Shown here in pieces: positions 22,402 to 32,537 of a DNA stretch of 64,000 bases; the first letter of the stretch is position 1; each line of letters starts with the position of its first letter. The notes under the pieces were generated by a model. The model made no database searches. It was not told the DNA's origin and was given only the letters and a program-made list of their open reading frames with translations. Source of the stretch: Gigaspora margarita (Eukaryota > Glomeromycota > Glomeromycetes > Diversisporales > Gigasporaceae); assembly GCA_009809945.1 (NCBI GenBank), contig WTPW01000625.1:1-64000 (forward strand), read 5' to 3'. The translations under genes and the position numbers were made by a program.

Positions 22402-22719
22402 GGGTCCGTATTATTTCGCCGACAATCACTTCACCGACATAACCTTTCACCGACAAATATTCTCCAACAAGTTCATTTTACCGACAGTTTGTTTCACCGA
22501 TGCTCATTTCACCGACAAGTTGTTTTCTAAAAAACACACTAACTCTAACACTAATTTTACCCTGACCCTACCCTGACCCTAAAGACAATGACTAGAATTA
22601 CTTTGTCGGTGAAATGAGCTTCGGTGAAATAAACTGCCGGTAAAATGAACTTGTCGGAGAATATTTGTCGGTGAAATGTTATGTCGGTGAAGTGATTGTC
22701 GGCGAAATAATTGCCACCC
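22402..22719. mobile_element. 318-bp foldback element (MULE-like) with exact 9-bp target duplication
   Basis: The element is nearly one long inverted repeat. The arms read ATTTCGCCGACAATCACTTC, CACCGACATAACCTTTCACC and so on, and return inverted as GTTATGTCGGTGAAGTGATT and GTCGGCGAAATAAT, with a centre containing ACCCTGACCCTACCCTGACC. It starts GGGT and ends ACCC. The flanks are identical, GATCAGATT at 22393-22401 and 22720-22728. A 9-bp duplication with long inverted arms suggests a Mutator-like foldback element, but this is inference since no transposase is present. It lies in the linker between the two halves of the ABC transporter. Confidence 0.85.
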
Positions 22720-22759
22720 GATCAGATTAACCATATTAATCATGACCTGCCGGTCAACT

Positions 22760-24762
22760 ATGGCTAAGCAAAAAGATGATGTTGAAAAAGGATTAACACA
22801 TAATAACAATAACTATAATTACACTACTTGGGAATTGACCAAGAAGTTAGCAATCTTAAATAAATCTGAATGTCTTGTGCTTTCCATAGGCGTAATATCA
22901 TCAATTATTCATGGTAGGTGAAATAATTTATTTATTATGTATATGATAACCCTTTTACAGTATAAACAAAAAAAAAATAATGTTGGACTAATTAATTTTT
23001 AGGTTGTGGTTTTGCAGTTTTTGCTATTATTTTTGCTAATATTGTTCAAGCATTCTCAAAAACTGGAAAAACTTTACAGTATGAAGAAACTTTCTGGGCT
23101 CTTATGCTTTTTATATTTGCTGTAGTAATATTTTTTGTGAATGTTATTCAAAATGTTTCTCTTGGATTTTCAAGTGAAAAACTTACTGAAAGAATTCGAT
23201 CTATGTCTTTTGCATCTATTTTACGACAAGATATTTCATTTTTTGATGAAGAAGATCATAGTGTAGGCATTTTGACTAGTCATTTATCTTTAGATGCAAC
23301 TTATATTAATGGTTTGGCTGGTATTACACTTGGAAATTTATTACAAATAGTGACTACAATCTTTTCTTCTTTAATAGTATCTCTTATAGTTGGCTGGGAG
23401 CTCGCTTTGGTCTGCTTATGTGCTATACCTTTAATGATTGGATCAGGTTTATTACGTATGAAAATGCTAAATAGTTTCCAACAAAAAACTAAGAAAGCAT
23501 ATGAATATTCTGTGCAAATAGCTTGTGAAGGTGTTACTAATATTCGTACAGTTGCTGCTCTTACTCGAGAAAATAATTTATGGGAAATATACCACAATTT
23601 ACTGGATGAACCCACACGTCAAGGTTTTAAAAATGCTTACTTGGCCTCCATTCCCTTTGCTTTTTTAAATTGTACAAACTTTTTATTTAATGCTTTAGCA
23701 TTCTGGTATGGTAGTAAATTGTTTATAAGTAATGAATATGATCTTAAAAAAAGTGTATACAGTTTATGTGGCAATTGTAGTTGGATCATCGGTTACTGGT
23801 CGTTTCTTTGCTTATATTCCAGATATAGCTAAAGCAAAGTCTGCATCTGCCTCCATAATATCATTGTTAGAACGTGTTCCTATAATTGATACATGGTGTC
23901 AAGATAATGAAAAAATTCAAATTGTAAAAGGTCACCTTAAATTCTCCAATGTTCATTTCTATTATCCGACTCGATTTAATGCTCCGGTTCTCCAAAATTT
24001 AAATTTAGAGGTAAAGCCTGGTCAATATGCTGCATTAGTTGGTCCATCTGGATGTGGTAAAATCACTATAATAAGTCTTATTGAAAGGTTTTATGAAGTG
24101 ACAAATGGTACAATTACAATTGATGGAATAAATATTGCAAAAATGAATGTGAACAATCTTAGGGAACATATTGCTCTTGTAAGTCAAGAACCATCATTGT
24201 ATGATATGACTATAAAGGAAAATCTTCTTTTGAGTTGTCTACCTGGACAAAAAATTACACATGATGACCTAGAAAAAGCATGTCGAGAAGCAAATATTCA
24301 TGAATTTATTGTCGAGTTACCTAATGGTTATAATACACGCCTTGGTGCAAAGGGAGTACAACTTTCTGGTAATTGTCTTAAAATTTTTTTTCATATAACC
24401 TTTTTTTCGAGGAGATCTATATAATATTATTAACCCAATGATTTTATTTTCAGGTGGTCAAAGGCAACGAATTGCTATCGCCAGAGCACTTATTCGAAAT
24501 CCCAAAATTTTATTACTTGATGAAGCAACTTCAGCTCTAGATTCGGAAAAAGTTGTACAAAAAGCTCTTGATGCCGCTGCTCACGGGAGAACAACCTTAG
24601 CAATTGCACATAGATTATCAACAATTCAAAATGCTGATATTATATTTGTTATAAAAAGATGGTAAAGTTCATGAACAAGGCACGCATCAAGAATTATTAA
24701 AACTACAGGGTATTTACTATATGATGATACAAAAGCAACACCTGAGAGAATCAAACTTATAA
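22760..24762 (+). pseudogene. Second half of the ABC transporter (TMD2-NBD2), with its own ATG
   Basis: After the foldback element, the good reading frame starts at an ATG (22760; MAKQKDDVEKGL) in a different frame from the sequence before the insertion. It continues through KLAILNKSECLVLSIGVISS, a GT-AG intron (22914-23002) and a long TMD2 with LTERIRSMSFASILRQDISF, FQQKTKKAYEYSVQIACEGV and NIRTVAALTRENNLW. NBD2 follows, with YYPTRFNAPVLQNLNL, GPSGCGKIT (Ser to Ile), [38 protein letters not shown] and [16 protein letters not shown]. Single-base slips in A-runs at about 23747 and 24655 break it. It could be read as a decayed half transporter, but the continuous order with the upstream half favours one former full-length gene. 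Confidence 0.7.
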
Positions 24763-25613
24763 AATTTATACTGTATTATAATAATTTATAACTACATTAT
24801 TTCATTCAACCTATATGTATGTAAAATCTGATTTAATTTTGCTTTTTGATCATTTATCATAATTAAAGATTGAAATCGCTCGATATTTGACTATTAATCA
24901 ATCAATACCCGATCGATTGTTAATAAAATCATAAACTGTTAAAAAATCTGTAAACGGAAAACACAACTTTGTGCCAATTCTTTCGTCATAGCAGTGTCCA
25001 AAATTGAATTGTCTTTTTGAATTGCCACTTTCACAGATTCTAAACTACCTTTTTTATCTTCTTATCTTGGCCGATTTCAAATATTACTTAAATGTATTTG
25101 TTCATCCTTAGCTACTACATCTTTGTCATAGCAGGTTCTAACGCTAAATTGTCCATTCAAATTGCAATATTTAACAGTTTTCAAATGCTTTATTTTCATC
25201 CTTAAATGTCTATGACTTTTTTACAGCGGATTTTAACATGATTTGCTTTTCTAAACAGCCACTTTATGCAGATTTAATTTATCACTTAAAACTTTTTTAT
25301 TCTTGCTGTTCTTATGATATTTTGATGAAGATTTCACTTTAAGTTGACTTTTCAATTTTCTAACTTAAGTAGATTTCAAAAACGCCTTTTTCATCTTTGG
25401 CTGCGCCAACTCCATTTTGATAGAAATCGTATCAAATATTGCCATACTAATCACTATGAAAATGTCAGTATAATAATGTGAAGTGTTGATATTTCGCTAA
25501 TTCACAACGGTTTTAAGCTGTGTATCACGATAATAATTTTCAGCTGTATTTAAAATTTAGTTCTTCAATATTTCCAACTTTAACTACTATATTTGAACTT
25601 TGGATTATCATGT
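24763..25613. repeat. Diverged tandem repeats, ~100-bp units, 3' of the ABC pseudogene
   Basis: Units sharing GTCATAGCAG, AAATTGTCC or GAATTGTC, CAAATTGC or GAATTGCC and CAGATT, followed by TTATTTTCATCCTT-like text, recur about four times between 24960 and 25420. Read on the minus strand the units give lysine/aspartate-rich broken peptides, so this may be the relic of a repeat-containing protein. No intact frame and no family is recognised. Confidence 0.4.
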
Positions 25614-25621
25614 GTGTTTCT

Positions 25622-26566
25622 TAGAGATGGGTTTCATGCGTGCGCATGATTCCTCAATCATGCGCATGAATGCGCATTAATGCGCATGTTTCCGAATCAT
25701 GCGCATTTTATCCCATCAAAATTTTATATAAAAAAATTAAATATAAGATAAGTGTAATTAACATTCTAATCTATCTATATACTTCAATTCTGGGTCTGTT
25801 CGCTTTAACATTCTTGATTGTCATATCCGAAAAATGTGACTTAAATGTGGGAAAACTACCAGAAATACGTAAGATGATTATGACGATTATTATGGTCGAC
25901 GTTCAATTTAAGACAATAATAAAAGTAAAACGCTTATCTTTTGAATTAGACTTTAACCTTAATAAACCTTGCGAGACTCAATTCGACGGACTGAATTGAC
26001 TTATTACTTCGTATTGGCTTATTATAAGTCAAATTCTGTGTGACGAGTTTTGTTAATTCTTTAAATTTGTTCACGTGACTCCATTTACCTTTGAACTTCG
26101 TATAACTCTCCCGTGTCGAAATTACCCCCCGATTCCACCTAATCATCAACCCAAATCACCGATACTTTTGATTATATATTTATCATCCACATTGATATCA
26201 ATCATTATCAGTACTACCCCATCATCCCGTATCACCTTTATAACCCAGTATCGTTAACCCTCTGTCATCATAACACTCTTCTTTTACCATTGCCCTATTC
26301 ACTTCTACCCGTAATCGGTTGGAGCTTTAATTGGCACTATTGTCTATATTGTTTTACCGCTCTCCCAACTCAACCGTTACAATATGTAGGCAAAATCTGA
26401 TTCAGAATCAATATGTAGTATCTTTATTTAGATGTATTATCAATAATAAAGATAAAAATTAAAAAAATTTTTTTATCATGCGGTATCATGCGCATTTTAT
26501 ATATCATGCGCATTAATGCGCATTCATGCGCATTTTATTATAAAATGCGCATTTTTCCCATCTCTA
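25622..26566. mobile_element. 945-bp hAT-type non-autonomous element (ATGCGCAT family), exact 8-bp duplication
   Basis: The element starts TAGAGATGGG and ends CCCATCTCTA, flanked by identical GTGTTTCT (25614-25621 and 26567-26574). Subterminal regions at both ends are packed with ATGCGCAT-type palindromic octamers (for example 25639-25705 and 26478-26552), typical of transposase-binding subterminal repeats. Short ORFs inside (25670-25999 and others) show no transposase domain. A shorter relative with the same ends lies at 59817-60163. Confidence 0.85.
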
Positions 26567-26988
26567 GTGTTTCTAGGGTTTCGTAAAAATTTTAAATAAG
26601 ATTATATTTTAAATGATTCATAATATGTCTTTCAAAGATTTGAGGCGAATGAAAAGAAAAAGCTAGCGAATTATTTGAAATATATTGAGCGTTTGAAATT
26701 AAAATTTAATTATATATTGCTATAAATAATATCTAAATAATCAATAATTTATAAATCATGAATTAACATATAGCTTATAAATGCTAGATGTTAGGCATAT
26801 CATTAAACAATGGTTAAATTTAACAATCTTTTTTTAAGATATATAATATATATAATACACAATATCTTATGTGAACAAAATTTTTAAGATATATTTGCCT
26901 TTTTTTCACATGATCAAAATAACTGATTTGCATTAATTAAAAGATATCGAAACTAATCTTTATACAGTATAGGAAATAAATTCTTGTT

Positions 26989-28511
26989 ATTTAATGGATA
27001 TCGGTGGATGCGGGGTGATGTTCCATAGAATTATAGTAAATCACGTGGCCTACGGCACGTGGTTTACTATTACTCTTAGGGGCAAATCTTACATTTTTGA
27101 TACTCCTGCACTTACTTTTTTGATACTGATCGACATGAAAATCCCAGTAAAAATAAGAATTTTCAAAACTTTGAGCGAAGATATCTTGGCAACCATGAGA
27201 CCAAATTTGGTAAAACTTTTTTATTTGAATTCTATGGCTTCATAGAATTCAAATAAAAAATTTTTTATCGTATTTAGTCAAGTGGTTGTCAAGATATCTT
27301 CGCTCAAAGTCAAAACTATCAAAATAGAAGCTGCGCCAAATTTTTTATCTAACTTTGAGCGAAGATACCTCGACAACCATCTGACCAAATTTGATAAAAC
27401 TTTTTTTTTTGAATTCTATAGCTTCATATAATTCAAATAAAAAATTTTTTATCGTATTTAGTCAAGTGGTTGTCAAGATATCTTCGCTCAAAGTCAAAAC
27501 TATCAAAATAGAAGCTGCGCCAAATTTTTTTCTAAATTTGAGCGAAGATATCTTGATGACCATCTAACCAAATTCGATAAAACTTTTTTTATATGAATTT
27601 TATAAAGCCATAGAATTCAAATAAAAAAGTTTTATCGAATTTGATTAGATGGTCGTCAAGACATCTTCGCTCAAATTTAGAAAAAAATTTGGCGCAGCTT
27701 CTATTTTGATAGTTGTTTTGATTTTTTTCTAACTTTGAGCGAAGATATCTTGACAACCACATGACTAAATTCGATAAAAAGTTTTTTATTTGAATTATAT
27801 GAAGCTATAGAATTCAAAAAAAAAGTTTTATCAAATTTGGTCAGATGGTTGTCGAGGTATCTTCGCTCAAAGTTAGANAAAAAATTTGGCGCAGCTTCTA
27901 TTTTGAAAGGCGTTTTGATTTTCTCTGACTTTGAGCGAAGATAACTCGACAACCACTTGACTAAATTCGATGAATTTTTTTTTATTTGAATTCTATGAAG
28001 CCATAGAATTCAAATAAAACAGATTTACCAAATTTGGTCTTATGGTTGCCAAGATATCTTCGCTCAAAGTTTTGAAAATTCTTATTTTTACTGGGATTTT
28101 CATGTCGATCAGTATCAAAAAAGTAAGTGCAGGAGTATCAAAAACGTAAGATTTGCCTCTTAGGGTGTCCAGGATTATGCGGTGCGAAATTATGCGCATA
28201 ATTTACCAAATTTTCGCATCTCGGATGCTTCGCATAATCAAGCAAAAAATGCATCCTGGTCACGTGCATGGATTGTGATTGGTAGATGAGTAATCTGACG
28301 AAGATAATGAATGAACTTAAATCGATTCCGCAAGATCACGTGAGTTACTGAAATCGCATAATCGAGAAAATTTATATATAAAATCGCATAATTCACATCC
28401 ATCGCATAATTGACCCTAGTCACATCGCATAATTTACCTTATCGCATCGCATAATTCTGGACACCCTAATTACTCTATCGAATACCCCGTGTCCACCGAT
28501 GTTCATTAAAT
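26989..28511. mobile_element. 1.5-kb foldback element with a ~1.08-kb compound palindrome
   Basis: The outer ends are inverted: ATTTAATGGATATCGGTGGA at the left, and at the right the complement of ATTTAATGAACATCGGTGGA, each followed inward by a CGGGGT phrase. From about 27074 to 28157 the sequence is one long inverted repeat, mirrored around about 27615. Inside it the block TTTGAGCGAAGATATCTTG occurs ten times in strictly alternating orientation (for example 27171, 27353, 27537, 27733 and 27931 forward; 27292, 27470, 27652, 27849 and 28045 reverse). These make five head-to-head pairs, each enclosing a TTTGAATTCTATG palindrome. Mirror-image ORFs (26994-27245 plus, 27993-28199 minus) are consequences of the symmetry. 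An undetermined base is at 27878. A nested hAT-like MITE is at 28161-28468. Confidence 0.8.
28161..28468. mobile_element. 308-bp hAT-like MITE (CGCATAAT family) nested in the foldback element
   Basis: Ends are TAGGGTGTCCAGGATTATGC and, inverted, the matching TAGGGTGTCCAGAATTATGC. Subterminal CGCATAAT repeats occur at least six times near both ends (28185-28250 and 28352-28455). The right arm of the surrounding foldback is interrupted exactly here compared with its left arm. The immediate flanks (TTGCCTCT and ATTACTCT) match at only five of eight bases, so the target duplication is eroded or absent. Confidence 0.7.
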
Positions 28512-28559
28512 AACTAATTTCATTGGTACTATGTAACAATCCATGCGACTACGTAATTA

Positions 28560-29240
28560 AACAAGTAAAAGCAACGCGTTAATGCTGTGAATAGGGAATA
28601 GAGGTAATAATAAAGTATTAAAAGTAAGATAGTTAGGTTAGTTTATAGTAAAATGGTAATGTGTTTAATAAATTAACTGGAAATAAGTATTAAAATATTA
28701 TATTTATGAAGTATTTAATAAGACAATTGAAAAAGAATGATTAATAGGATAATAAGGTTTTTATTATGGTAGATAAAGTAAGAAAAGTAATGGTTTGTGA
28801 TTTTATATGTGAATATGAGTATATTAATATATCGTAAAGGAAGGGTCAGTTATAAGTTAATACAGCGTGGTAGGGGGAGGTAGTAAATTGTGAGGTTTAA
28901 ATATACATATGTAATTAAGTAGTATTAGTACCACAAACTGCTGTATAAAAAACCCGGGTCTCTTACACCCCACCAATATTAAAACCTAATATTAGACCCG
29001 GGCCTAATACATTGTGGAGAGTTTGTACCATTAGAAGGAAATTTTTAAATAGCATGCATATTTTTCATTCATAGTGGGCAGCCTAGATATTTAAAAAAAA
29101 AACCCCCCGCATTTGGTTATTGAGATTCACACCCGGGTCTAGTACATAGGGTCTGATATCTGAGGGGGTCTTGTATATGGCAGTTTACGGTAATTTTCTT
29201 AGGAGGGGGAGATGAGATGTCTAGTAAATTGAAATAGCAA
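28560..29240. repeat. C-depleted low-complexity tract
   Basis: The plus strand is almost free of C here: bases 28621-28860 contain four C in 240, with a normal number of G. Short phrases such as AGTATTAAAAGTAAGATAG and GTAAGAAAAGTAATGG recur loosely. No gene is visible. The only interruption is a C-containing MITE at 28928-29193. Confidence 0.5.
28928..29193. mobile_element. 266-bp MITE with GTACCACAAACTGC ends
   Basis: The left end GTACCACAAACTGCTGTATA and the right end, inverted, TTACCGTAAACTGCCATATA are imperfect inverted repeats. CCCGGGTCT occurs near both ends and in the middle in opposite orientations. Its normal C content contrasts with the C-poor DNA around it, which supports insertion. 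No ORF. Confidence 0.6.
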
Positions 29241-29389
29241 ATAGTTGAGAGGTTGGTAAATTTTGAAAATAAAAAAAATAATAATAAAAATGAGAAAAGA
29301 GGTTAATTCTTAATTAGAATTTTTAAGTTATGTAGTGCAAAAGTTGATTTGTTGCTATTAATACTGTTTTATAAATAAACATTTTTTAA

Positions 29390-30610
29390 TTTTTTTTCAA
29401 AATTTGAGAAAAGATATCTGATAAGTAAAGTTAAATTTGATGGATATTTTTCTAGATTTATAGGAATTAAAAAAAATTTTTTTTGAATGTTTTGTGGGTG
29501 TAAAATGTTTTCATTCAACATTTCAGTAAATTCAAAATGTTTATCAAAATAGAACTTGCATCAAATTTTTTCAAGCTTTGAGTGAAGCTATTTTGATAAT
29601 TATTAAGTTAAATTCGATGTACTTTTTGTTATTTGGATTCTATAAATCTGAATGTAAAGAAGAAAAGGTTATTGAATTTGATTTGGTTTTTGTTTAGATA
29701 TCATAGTTAAAAAATTTTTAAAAAATCAAATTATATGAAAATAGATGCAGCACAGTGTTTAAAATTCAATGTTCTCAGTGTTCTCAAAGAACATTAAACA
29801 ATTTTTGAGAACATAAATTATTAAAATATGTTCTCTATTTGAGAACATTCAATAAATTCTTTTAATATTAAAAAATTTTAATTTCCCTATATAAAGAACA
29901 TTAAAATTTTACTGAGAACATTAAGAAATTAAAAATGTTCTTTTTGAGAACATAAAACCAAATTTGAATTTTAAACACTGATGCAGCAGCAATTTTTTTG
30001 GCAGATTTTGAGTAAAAATATATAAATTTTACAGGAGGGTCACCAAAATATTGGGTTGGATGCTTTGATTTAGGTTGTCATTTAGCCCAGGTTGTTAGCA
30101 GGTTCTATAGCAAAATTATCAGCTAGGCATTTTTAACTTAATGAATAGATATGATTTATTAGTAAAATTTTTTATGATATTGAGCAAAATTGATCAATTC
30201 TGATCCAGCTAACCATGATTCTGATACACTCAAAAGTATTCTGTCTCAGAATTTTGGAATACCCCTGTATGAGTTGAAGATATATTGACAAATAAGAAAT
30301 CAAAATTAATAAACTTTTTCTTTTAATTTCACATATTTATAGAATGTAAATAAAAAAATAGTTGTTGAGTTTGATAAATAGTTATGAAGATTACTTTTGG
30401 TTAAAGTTAGAAAAAAATTTGAGCAAATTCTATTTTGATAGAGTTATGAATTTTTGAAATATGAGCAAAGTTATTTTCACAATCATAAAGTTATTTCATT
30501 TGTTTTGCTTATAATTTTTATGAATTTATATAGTCTATATAAAAATTGGTATTGAAGTTGACTTGGTGGATAGTAGCATATTTTTGCTCAATTTTTTTAA
30601 AAATTTTGGT
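29390..30610. repeat. Ancient, decayed relative of the GAGCGAAGATATC foldback repeat
   Basis: Phrases recall the 27-28-kb foldback: AATTTGAGAAAAGATATCTG, CTTTGAGTGAAGCTATTTTG, TTTGGATTCTATAAATCTG and GCAAATTCTATTTTGATAG. They come in the same order and with alternating orientation, but with heavy divergence. It is interrupted by a 228-bp MITE at 29753-29980. No coding potential. Confidence 0.45.
29753..29980. mobile_element. 228-bp hAT-type palindromic MITE (TTGAGAACAT family), exact 8-bp duplication
   Basis: The element begins CAGTGTTTAAAATTCAA and ends with the complement TTGAATTTTAAACACTG. It is flanked by ATGCAGCA on both sides (29745-29752 and 29981-29988). Inside, TGTTCTC and GAGAACA-type words alternate at least eight times, so the whole length can fold. 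CAGTG-type termini and an 8-bp duplication fit the hAT superfamily. Confidence 0.85.
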
Positions 30611-30619
30611 TTATTGGGT

Positions 30620-31560
30620 ACAATTTGTAAATTTAAAGGGTATGAATAGCAGTTGCTTTAATTATTTATATAAGAAATGAGAGATATAATTAGTAAATAA
30701 ATTAGTGAAGTTTTTTGAAATAGAGCTATTGGGTTTTAATTATTAGTAGAATAAAATAAAGGGTTTAATAAGGGGATAAGAAATGAGTAGTAAAAGGAGT
30801 GGGAAAAGTGATAAAAGAAAAGTGTAGTAAAAAGGGTTAAATGAGAGGTGAAGAGAAAAGGAATGAATTAAAGTATTGGAGTTTATAAAATTAAAGGATA
30901 AGAAATTTGGTATAAAAATAAAAAAAAGAATTGTAAAAAGAGAGTATATTATTGTCAATAAAATGTAAGATAAAGTAAATGGTATGTACTCAATTAATTT
31001 TAGAGATTAAATAGGTTGTGAAATGTAAATCAATAGAGGATGAAGCACAAGAGTAGTTATAAAAGTGGGGTATGAAAAAAAATAAAGAATATTTATCATT
31101 GGTGGGGAATAGATATGTAAATAGGGGTATAATTGATTTAAGTAAATGTTAAAAGTTAGAGGTATTTGACAGTTTTATTATATAATTGTTAAAAAGATAG
31201 AAATTAAATATAATATTATGAGTTGTGAAGTAAATTACAGTAGAGATAAATCAGTATAGTAAGTGTAATGTAATTAGATAGAAGGTAAATAACATAGAGA
31301 TAGTAAAAGGTTAAAAAAAAATAGTATATATAGAATGAAGGCAAGAATAGTACTAAAAGTATTTTTTATAGCTTTGAGCAATAGAAATTCATTTTTGGTT
31401 TTAAAGTAGTTAGTTTTGTGAAAGTATAAATTTAGGGGTAGTAAGTAAAAATACTTAATATTCTTGTATCTAATTTAAATTCTATACAACTACTAATCAA
31501 CTTTCTTACTTTGTAAAAGGTAGGTAAGAAGTGGTATGAAAGATTTGGTATAGGATTCAA
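30620..31560. repeat. Second C-depleted tract
   Basis: Bases 30781-30900 contain no C at all and the surrounding several hundred bases contain very few, while G is common. Loose repeats of AGTAGTAAAAGG, GGGTTAAATGAG and GTAGTAAAAAGGG type are present. The minus-strand ORF at 30743-30958 is a product of this bias (Phe/Ser/Leu-rich) and shows no domain. Confidence 0.5.
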
Positions 31561-31728
31561 GGTTTTGAAAAGTCTTTTGTGGCAAAACTGGAGATTAAGT
31601 ATTTCTATAAAAAAGTGGTCAGAGGTGTGGTATGAAATGGTGTCAGGAATATACAAAATAGTATAGCCAGAGTAATAAGAATATACTATTGAATAGAATA
31701 TCATGGTATAAAGTAGTATGGAAATAAC

Positions 31729-31888
31729 AGGACTCCAAAATATCTATAGAAGGGTAAGATTTTTTAAAAATTACTAAATATAGAAAATTTTGCAAGAAAA
31801 AAGCAAAAATAAGCAAACTAATTACTATAAAAGGAAATAATCTGCACAAAAAAGGCCAAAAATCCCTCTCTATATATTTCGGGGTCCT
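31729..31888. mobile_element. 160-bp hAT-like MITE (AGGACCCC-ended family, copy 2)
   Basis: The element begins AGGACTCCAAAATATC and ends ATATATTTCGGGGTCCT. The interior has AATTACTAAATATAGAAAAT and AAAATAAGCAAACTAATTAC, matching the copy at 3033-3211. The flank GAAATAAC is repeated on both sides (31721-31728 and 31889-31896). Confidence 0.8.
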
Positions 31889-31899
31889 GAAATAACAAT

Positions 31900-32537
31900 A
31901 GAGGTAGCAAGTTATAGCACATTGCTTTTATTTGTACAGAATGATCTGTAAGCTTGCTTTACTAAAAGTACAAGATAAATATACAATTTTTTAAAAAAAA
32001 TTGTAGTATATTATAATTTCTTTAATGACACTGCTTTGGGTATCTTAACAAAAAAATTCCTTACAAAATTTTGATAAATGAGTAGTTAGTTTGTTCATAT
32101 TATATTGATTGTTAATATAAATTTATGTAATCCACTTGTATGTACTTTTTTTTATTACAGTAGTATAGTATATTAATTTATGTTAAATAGTAGTACCAAA
32201 TTCTGACTATATGAATAATAAAGTGTTGCAAAATTTAAAGCACTAATGGTCCAAGTTGTACAGATAGATGGTCCATTATAGAGCAAAAATAGTGCAAATT
32301 CAAGGCTTTTATATACAAAATATGGGTTTAATCTGAGATAACATTACTTGTGCTATTTGGCTTATAATATGTACTTTTATAGTAATGTTTATTATATAGT
32401 ATATGGAGTTAGGTAAACTATAGAAGGAAAAGTTTTAGTTAGCTAGGGTTAGCTAGGGTTTTGCAGGTAACAGGCACATGGTTAAATAGCATAACATGTT
32501 AGTAAAGTCAGAGTGAAATTCAATTAACTTGCATTAG
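31900..32537. other. AT-rich stretch upstream of the LTR retrotransposon
   Basis: No coding-like ORF. TTAGCTAGGG occurs twice in tandem near 32438-32460. No inverted-repeat ends seen. Confidence 0.35.

Larger units (their letters stand above)
20211..24762 (+). pseudogene. ABC transporter, P-glycoprotein/MDR-like full transporter (ABCB type), pseudogene
   Basis: Two repeats of membrane domain plus nucleotide-binding domain are visible, as in ABCB exporters that move lipophilic compounds or peptides out of the cell. The start (20211) is followed by a hydrophilic N-terminus. TMD1 pieces include RERYFRAILRQNIAYFDEYG, and AGIIAEEAISTIRVAVSF near 21079. NBD1 has an intact Walker A (GSSGSGKST, about 21684), SLVSQEPVLFN and [11 protein letters not shown], but its signature reads LSGG-stop (TAA at 22039). 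The linker holds a 318-bp foldback transposon. TMD2 (about 23003-23750) is well preserved. NBD2 has GPSGCGKIT in place of GKST, but an intact [15 protein letters not shown] after a small intron (24369-24453). Frameshifts lie near 20345, 20847, 21935, 23747 and 24655. Introns with GT-AG ends are also plausible at 22914-23002 and before 20733. The last codons end at 24762. Confidence 0.85.

Noticed and set aside
27060..28160. CRISPR-like regular repeats
   Set aside because: The repeats alternate in orientation and have palindromic spacers of repeated sequence; this is a foldback transposon in a eukaryote.
26994..28199. Mirror ORFs sharing FDTPALTFLILIDMKIP
   Set aside because: The similarity of the two ORFs follows from the inverted repeat; neither has independent coding evidence.
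30743..31849. Minus-strand ORFs rich in Phe, Leu and Ser
   Set aside because: They arise from the C-poor plus strand; no domain and no plausible start context.
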